Positions 34,313 to 37,388 of a DNA stretch of 37,388 nucleotides are shown here, in pieces. Within the stretch, counting starts at the first letter, position 1, and each line of letters starts with the position of its first letter. The position numbers were made by a program, and so were the translations under genes. The notes beneath the pieces were generated by a model that saw only the letters and a list, made by a program, of their open reading frames with translations, was not told the DNA's origin and ran no database searches. The stretch lies in assembly GCA_903919455.1 (NCBI GenBank), contig CAIXIJ010000036.1:1-37388 (forward strand). The letters run 5' to 3'. The DNA comes from an uncultured Acidimicrobiaceae bacterium (lineage in GTDB: Bacteria > Actinomycetota > Acidimicrobiia > Acidimicrobiales > Ilumatobacteraceae).

Positions 34313-35655
34313 TCAGGCGTCGGCCGGAGCCTCGCCCACAGCATCGGAGCTGTAGGTGCCGTGGATGTTCGCCAGGTAGGCAGCCGGATCTTCGTCGGCA
34401 TCGGTGCTGAAGTAGGCCATCGGCTGGTACTCCGGGGCATCGATGGTGAAGTCGCGGTAGCGCATCATGCCGGTACCGGCCGGGATGAGCTTGCCGATGA
34501 TGATGTTCTCCTTCAGGCCGAGCAGGCTGTCGCCCTTGCCGTCGATGGCGGCCTCGGTGAGCACACGAGTGGTCTCCTGGAAGGAGGCAGCCGACAGCCA
34601 GCTTTCGGTGGCCAGCGATGCCTTGGTGATGCCCATGATCTCCGGGCGACCCTCAGCGGGCTTCTTGCCCTCTTCCACCATGCGGCGGTTCGTGTCGCGG
34701 AACACCTTGGCATCGGCACGCTCGCCGGGAAGGAAACCGGTGTCGCCGGGCTCCTGCACGCCAACGCGGCGGGTCATCTGACGCACGATCAGCTCGATGT
34801 GCTTGTCGTGAATGGACACACCCTGGTCGCGGTACACCTTCTGCACCTCTTCGACGAGGTAGGTCTGGGTCTCGCGGATGCCCTTGATCTCCATCAGTTC
34901 CTTCGGATCGAAGGGACCGTCGGTGATCGGCTCGCCAGCCTTCACGTCCTGGCCATCCACCACGATCGGACGCGAACCGGTGGGCAGCACCACCTGGTGC
35001 TCTTCACCGGCGTCGTCGATGACGGTGACCGGGATGCCCTTGCCCTCGTCGTCGCCGATGCGCACGATGCCCGTGGCACGAGCCAGACGGGCCGAACCAC
35101 GCGGCGTACGGCTCTCGAAGAGCTCCACGACGCGGGGCAAACCGCCGGCGATGTCCTTACCGGCCACACCACCGGTGTGGAAGGTACGCATGGTGAGCTG
35201 GGTACCGGGCTCGCCGATGGACTGAGCGGCGATAACGCCCACAGCCTCACCGAGCTCGATGCTCTTGCCCGTGGCCAGCGAACGGCCGTAGCAGCGGGCG
35301 CACACGCCCAACTCGGCATCGCACGTGACGACCGAGCGAACGCGAACACGACTCACCGAGTCGTCGTCGCGCAGGGCGGCCATCTCGATGTCGCCGATGA
35401 GCGTGTTGCGCTCGAGCACCGTGCCATCCGACAGCGTGACAGCCTGCGACAACGCACGACCGAACAGCTTGGTCTCGAGGTACGCACGCTTGTTGGCGGT
35501 GTCGACACCCACGTTGTCGATCCAGAGGCCCAGGTTCGAGCCGCAGTCGATCTCACGGATGATGAGTTCCTGTGCAACGTCGACCAGACGACGGGTGAGG
35601 TAGCCCGAGTCGGCGGTACGCAGAGCGGTGTCGACGAGGCCCTTACGAGCACCCG
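34313..35655 (-). CDS. rpoC: RNA polymerase beta' subunit, C-terminal third only
   Basis: About 447 residues of the beta' C-terminus, out of a normal ~1300. It begins at the conserved 'GARKGLVDTALRTADSGYLTRR' trigger-loop region (given here as GARKGL...DSGYLTRR). It contains the second zinc site (Cys in 'REIDCGS', then 'CDAELGVCARC'), 'GEPGTQLTMRTFHTGG', 'HIELIVRQMTRRV' and the usual end. The catalytic NADFDGD motif, bridge helix, clamp and rpoB are all missing because the sequence changes abruptly at ~35,655 to a protease-like gene in the same frame. The frame itself continues to 36289, but the upstream part is not RpoC. Transcribed into rpsL-rpsG, the usual str-region order. Confidence 0.95.
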
Positions 35656-35665
35656 GGGTGGGATG
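35640..35665. other. Probable chimeric junction inside rpoC
   Basis: RpoC homology stops at Gly (codon 35651-35653). The residues normally before 'GARKGL' are 'F-I-(S/N)-T-H', but here they read 'KYHPTP' and continue a two-domain retropepsin-like protein. The join keeps the frame by chance, with only a few bases of possible shared sequence. The right side also uses strong Shine-Dalgarno sites (for example GGAGGA at 36844-36849), unlike the leaderless left side. Confidence 0.8.
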
Positions 35666-36289
35666 GTACTTCAGAAGAGCGTCATTGAGCGCCATGTTCG
35701 CGATGCAGTTCTGCGCGCCGGTATCCAGCATCAGCCGGGCCGAGACGCTGCCAACCTTGCCGTCGATCTCCGCGAGCAATCCGTTGCGCACGCGCATGTT
35801 GCCTAGCGCGCTCGCGCGCACCTGCCGCTTCGTCGGTTCGATCCGCACCTGCCTGTTGCGAATGTCGAACACCAGCCTGCGTCCGACAAACACGTCAGCG
35901 CCCAGAATCCCGTCTTCGCGCGCCAGCTCGGTGTCGGGCAGAACGGCGACGTCGAGATCCGGTCTGGTCACCGCACCGGTCTGCAGCTTGTCGAGCCGCA
36001 CCAGCGGCATGCTCGCGGTGCCAGTTGTTCCGACAACCGTGACCTGACCCAGTGGCCGCGCACCAAGCGTCGTCATGTGGCGTGCGGCGATCACCGTCGT
36101 GGTCGATCCGGTGTCGACCATGAACTGGAAGGGGCCCATCCCGTTGATCATCACTTTCGCCGTGGGACGGCCATAGGCATCGACCCACGCATCGAGCAGG
36201 GAAGTCGCATCATCTTCAGGCTGGGGCATACTGCGCGCCGCGATCGGGGCCTGCGCCAGCGCATGCCCTGCAAGACCCAGCGCAGGCAA
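35654..36289 (-). pseudogene. Retropepsin-like aspartyl protease, truncated at its 3' end by the junction
   Basis: About 212 residues from TTG 36289 remain. The N-terminus looks like a Tat-type or Sec signal ('TRRLIIGSLPALGLAGHALA' reading from about 36,350) ending at an A-x-A site. Two retropepsin motifs are seen: 'FMVDTGSTTTVI' (DTGS) and 'RLMLDTGAQNCIA' (DTGA), as in the two-domain periplasmic aspartyl proteases of sphingomonads. 'GILGADVF' follows the first. The protein is cut soon after the second DTG and runs into RpoC. No convincing ATG is visible at the signal peptide, so the start is uncertain. It is probably from another organism. Confidence 0.75.
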
Positions 36290-36428
36290 TGAGCCAATGA
36301 TCAGACGTCGCGTAAGCTGTGTGATGGGCGTCCTCCCGCTAACAGCACTGGCGGGCCTTCTGCGAGCAGCATGATCCGCGCCGGCAGGCGCTGCAAGATG
36401 GTGCTTCAGTCGCGAGCGCGAGCTGTCG

Positions 36429-36839
36429 CTAGACCCCCGGCAGCGCCGCTGCCAGCACCATCGCGATACCGGCGAACGACACCGTCCACGCCAGCGTCCT
36501 CACCACGGGCAACCCCAGCGCATAAATCGGAAGGAACGCCACGCGACCCCAGAAGTAGAGCTGCGCGCCGAGCCCAGCCAAATCCGAATCCTGGACCACG
36601 GACGCCTCGACAAGGATGGCCGCAACAAACAGCGGGAACGTCTCGACGAAGTTCTTCCACGCGCGATCCAGCCGCGCCGCCACCTTGCCAGCATCGGCGG
36701 GCGGCTCGTCGCGCGGCCCCATCGCCCATGGCAAGCCTCGGCCCAGAACCGATGGGATGACGGCTGCCAGCAGGTACACGGTCCCAAGAACCGCGCTCGC
36801 CCAGAGCATCGTGAATTCAGTTGAGCCAAGATCAGGCAT
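36429..36839 (-). CDS. MAPEG-family membrane protein
   Basis: 136 residues with four membrane segments of the MAPEG family (eicosanoid and glutathione metabolism). The 'KNFVETFPLFVAA' helix (~64-76) and 'LYFWGRVAFLPIYALGLP' (~95-112) are the family signatures. In bacteria the role is unknown; some bind glutathione. ATG 36839 has GGAGGA four nt upstream, a strong ribosome binding site not seen in the main part of the window. Adjacent to the protease fragment; consistent with an alphaproteobacterial source. Confidence 0.87.
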   Translation of the reverse strand: MPDLGSTEFTMLWASAVLGTVYLLAAVIPSVLGRGLPWAMGPRDEPPADAGKVAARLDRAWKNFVETFPLFVAAILVEASVVQDSDLAGLGAQLYFWGRVAFLPIYALGLPVVRTLAWTVSFAGIAMVLAAALPGV

Positions 36840-36928
36840 GTGTTCCTCCCCGGATCGTTTGGAGGGAGGCTACGCTATCCTGCGCGGGTAACAATCGGCG
36901 CCGTTGGGGCAGCCGATCTTTGGCGGCG

Positions 36929-37150
36929 CTACTTCGCGCGGACGATCTTGCTGATCATCAGGGGCGGCAGGCCGGAGCGTTCCGAGATCTGGCGGTCCTG
37001 CTCTTCCAGAGCCTTCCGGATAGCGCCTTCGCCATCATACGGATCATCCACGACCTCCAGCGGAACCTTGCGGTTCGACTTCTGGCTGCCGTCTTCATAG
37101 GTCACGTTGAAAAACACGAATTCGGTGCGAGCCGTCGGCTTCTTCGCCAT
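36929..37150 (-). CDS. Small basic/acidic protein of unknown function
   Basis: 73 residues. It starts 'MAKKPTARTEFVFFNVTYEDG' (quoted as MAKKP and VFFNVTYEDG), then 'SNRKVPLEVV', and 'GAIRKALEEQDRQISERSG' type helix. It appears to be one beta strand pair and a helix, cytosolic. GGAG lies 6 nt before ATG 37150. I do not recognise the family with certainty. Probably alphaproteobacterial. Confidence 0.6.
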   Translation of the reverse strand: MAKKPTARTEFVFFNVTYEDGSQKSNRKVPLEVVDDPYDGEGAIRKALEEQDRQISERSGLPPLMISKIVRAK

Positions 37151-37313
37151 GGGAGTCTCCGTTGGCTGCCAAATAGCCGGTTTGGGGGTAGCTCAGCGCG
37201 GGCCGGCCGGAGGGCGCCCGCGAGGGTCAATTGGCCGAATTCGGCTTGATCGCAAGGCCCCTGCGACAACGCGCGCTATCCGGGCGCGCCGTCTGGCAAT
37301 GCTTTTGGGAAGA

Positions 37314-37388
37314 CTAGGCGGCCACCGTGGCGCGTTCCGCCATTGCGCAACCTTCGACCAGTTCGGCCATCGCGGCTGCACGCGCGCC
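37314..37388 (-). CDS. C-terminal end of a gene entering from the right (partial)
   Basis: On the minus strand a frame from the window edge reads 'GARAAAMAELVEGCAMAE' and on to a TAG (37314-37316), about 24 residues. It has coding-like composition but is too short to identify. The region 37151-37313 has no gene that I can support. Confidence 0.3.
   Translation of the reverse strand, partial: GARAAAMAELVEGCAMAERATVAA

Noticed and set aside
34313-36289. Novel fusion of a protease with RNA polymerase beta'
   Set aside because: RpoC lacks its active centre and the two halves differ in likely origin; an assembly chimera explains it better.
37184-37250. tRNA-like start 'GGGGGTAGCTCAG'
   Set aside because: No matching acceptor stem, anticodon arm or T-loop (TTCGAnTC) follows at the right distance.

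Overview
The window is a piece of a high-GC bacterial chromosome. Its first ~35.65 kb look like Actinomycetota, most likely class Acidimicrobiia. The reasons are family content (two split-barrel PPOX-fold proteins, a DUF4916-type Nudix-like protein, a mycofactocin-type OYE/FadH oxidoreductase, DUF3052, an Nei2-like glycosylase), the Thr-rich secreted protein ending in 'VRLVDTR' repeats, and the start signals: many genes have no Shine-Dalgarno but a TANNNT -10 hexamer 6-9 nt before the start codon, as in leaderless transcripts. This taxonomy is inference. The last ~1.7 kb (about 35,655-37,388) look like a different organism, probably a sphingomonad-like alphaproteobacterium, joined inside rpoC.

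Layout. 1-2361: 3' part of a large secreted Ig-like/Thr-rich protein. 2379-5333: SDR oxidoreductase, PPOX-fold protein, a small helical-repeat protein, a true 1-Cys peroxiredoxin with an operator-like palindrome, and DUF3052. 4914-11531 (minus): a tightly overlapped operon of ABC ATPase, two paralogous FtsX/MacB-type permeases, a PPOX protein and DUF3052. 11682-15116: a zinc-ribbon/class III cyclase/AAA ATPase/TPR signalling protein. 15136-17039: Nei-type glycosylase, an unknown small protein, a degenerate Nudix protein. 17093-19574 (minus): B12-binding methylmalonyl-CoA mutase domain, sucC and sucD in one operon, coupling the formation of succinyl-CoA to its use in the TCA cycle. 19595-21187: three small membrane or flavodoxin-like proteins. 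21225-23948 (minus): a PcrA/UvrD helicase interrupted by a 135-residue mini-intein. 24032-26457: a CLC-F-type (fluoride-like) antiporter and a DUF445 membrane protein. 26461-28820 (minus): agmatinase-family ureohydrolase and an orphan DNA methyltransferase with an extra C-terminal domain. 29081-33166: OYE/FadH-like flavoenzyme, purE, purK, GNAT acetyltransferase. 33259-35655 (minus): rpsG, rpsL and the C-terminal third of rpoC. 35655-37388: truncated two-domain retropepsin-like protease, MAPEG protein, small unknown protein and the end of another gene.

The most notable items are the mini-intein in motif III of the helicase, the repeated leaderless-promoter architecture (11 gene starts), and the rpoC/protease join. 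The join makes an apparently novel 'protease-RNA polymerase' fusion but is best read as an assembly chimera. I did not find a convincing new multi-gene defence or biosynthetic system. No tRNA, rRNA, CRISPR array or insertion sequence was seen, and no gene-free stretch exceeds 300 bases.
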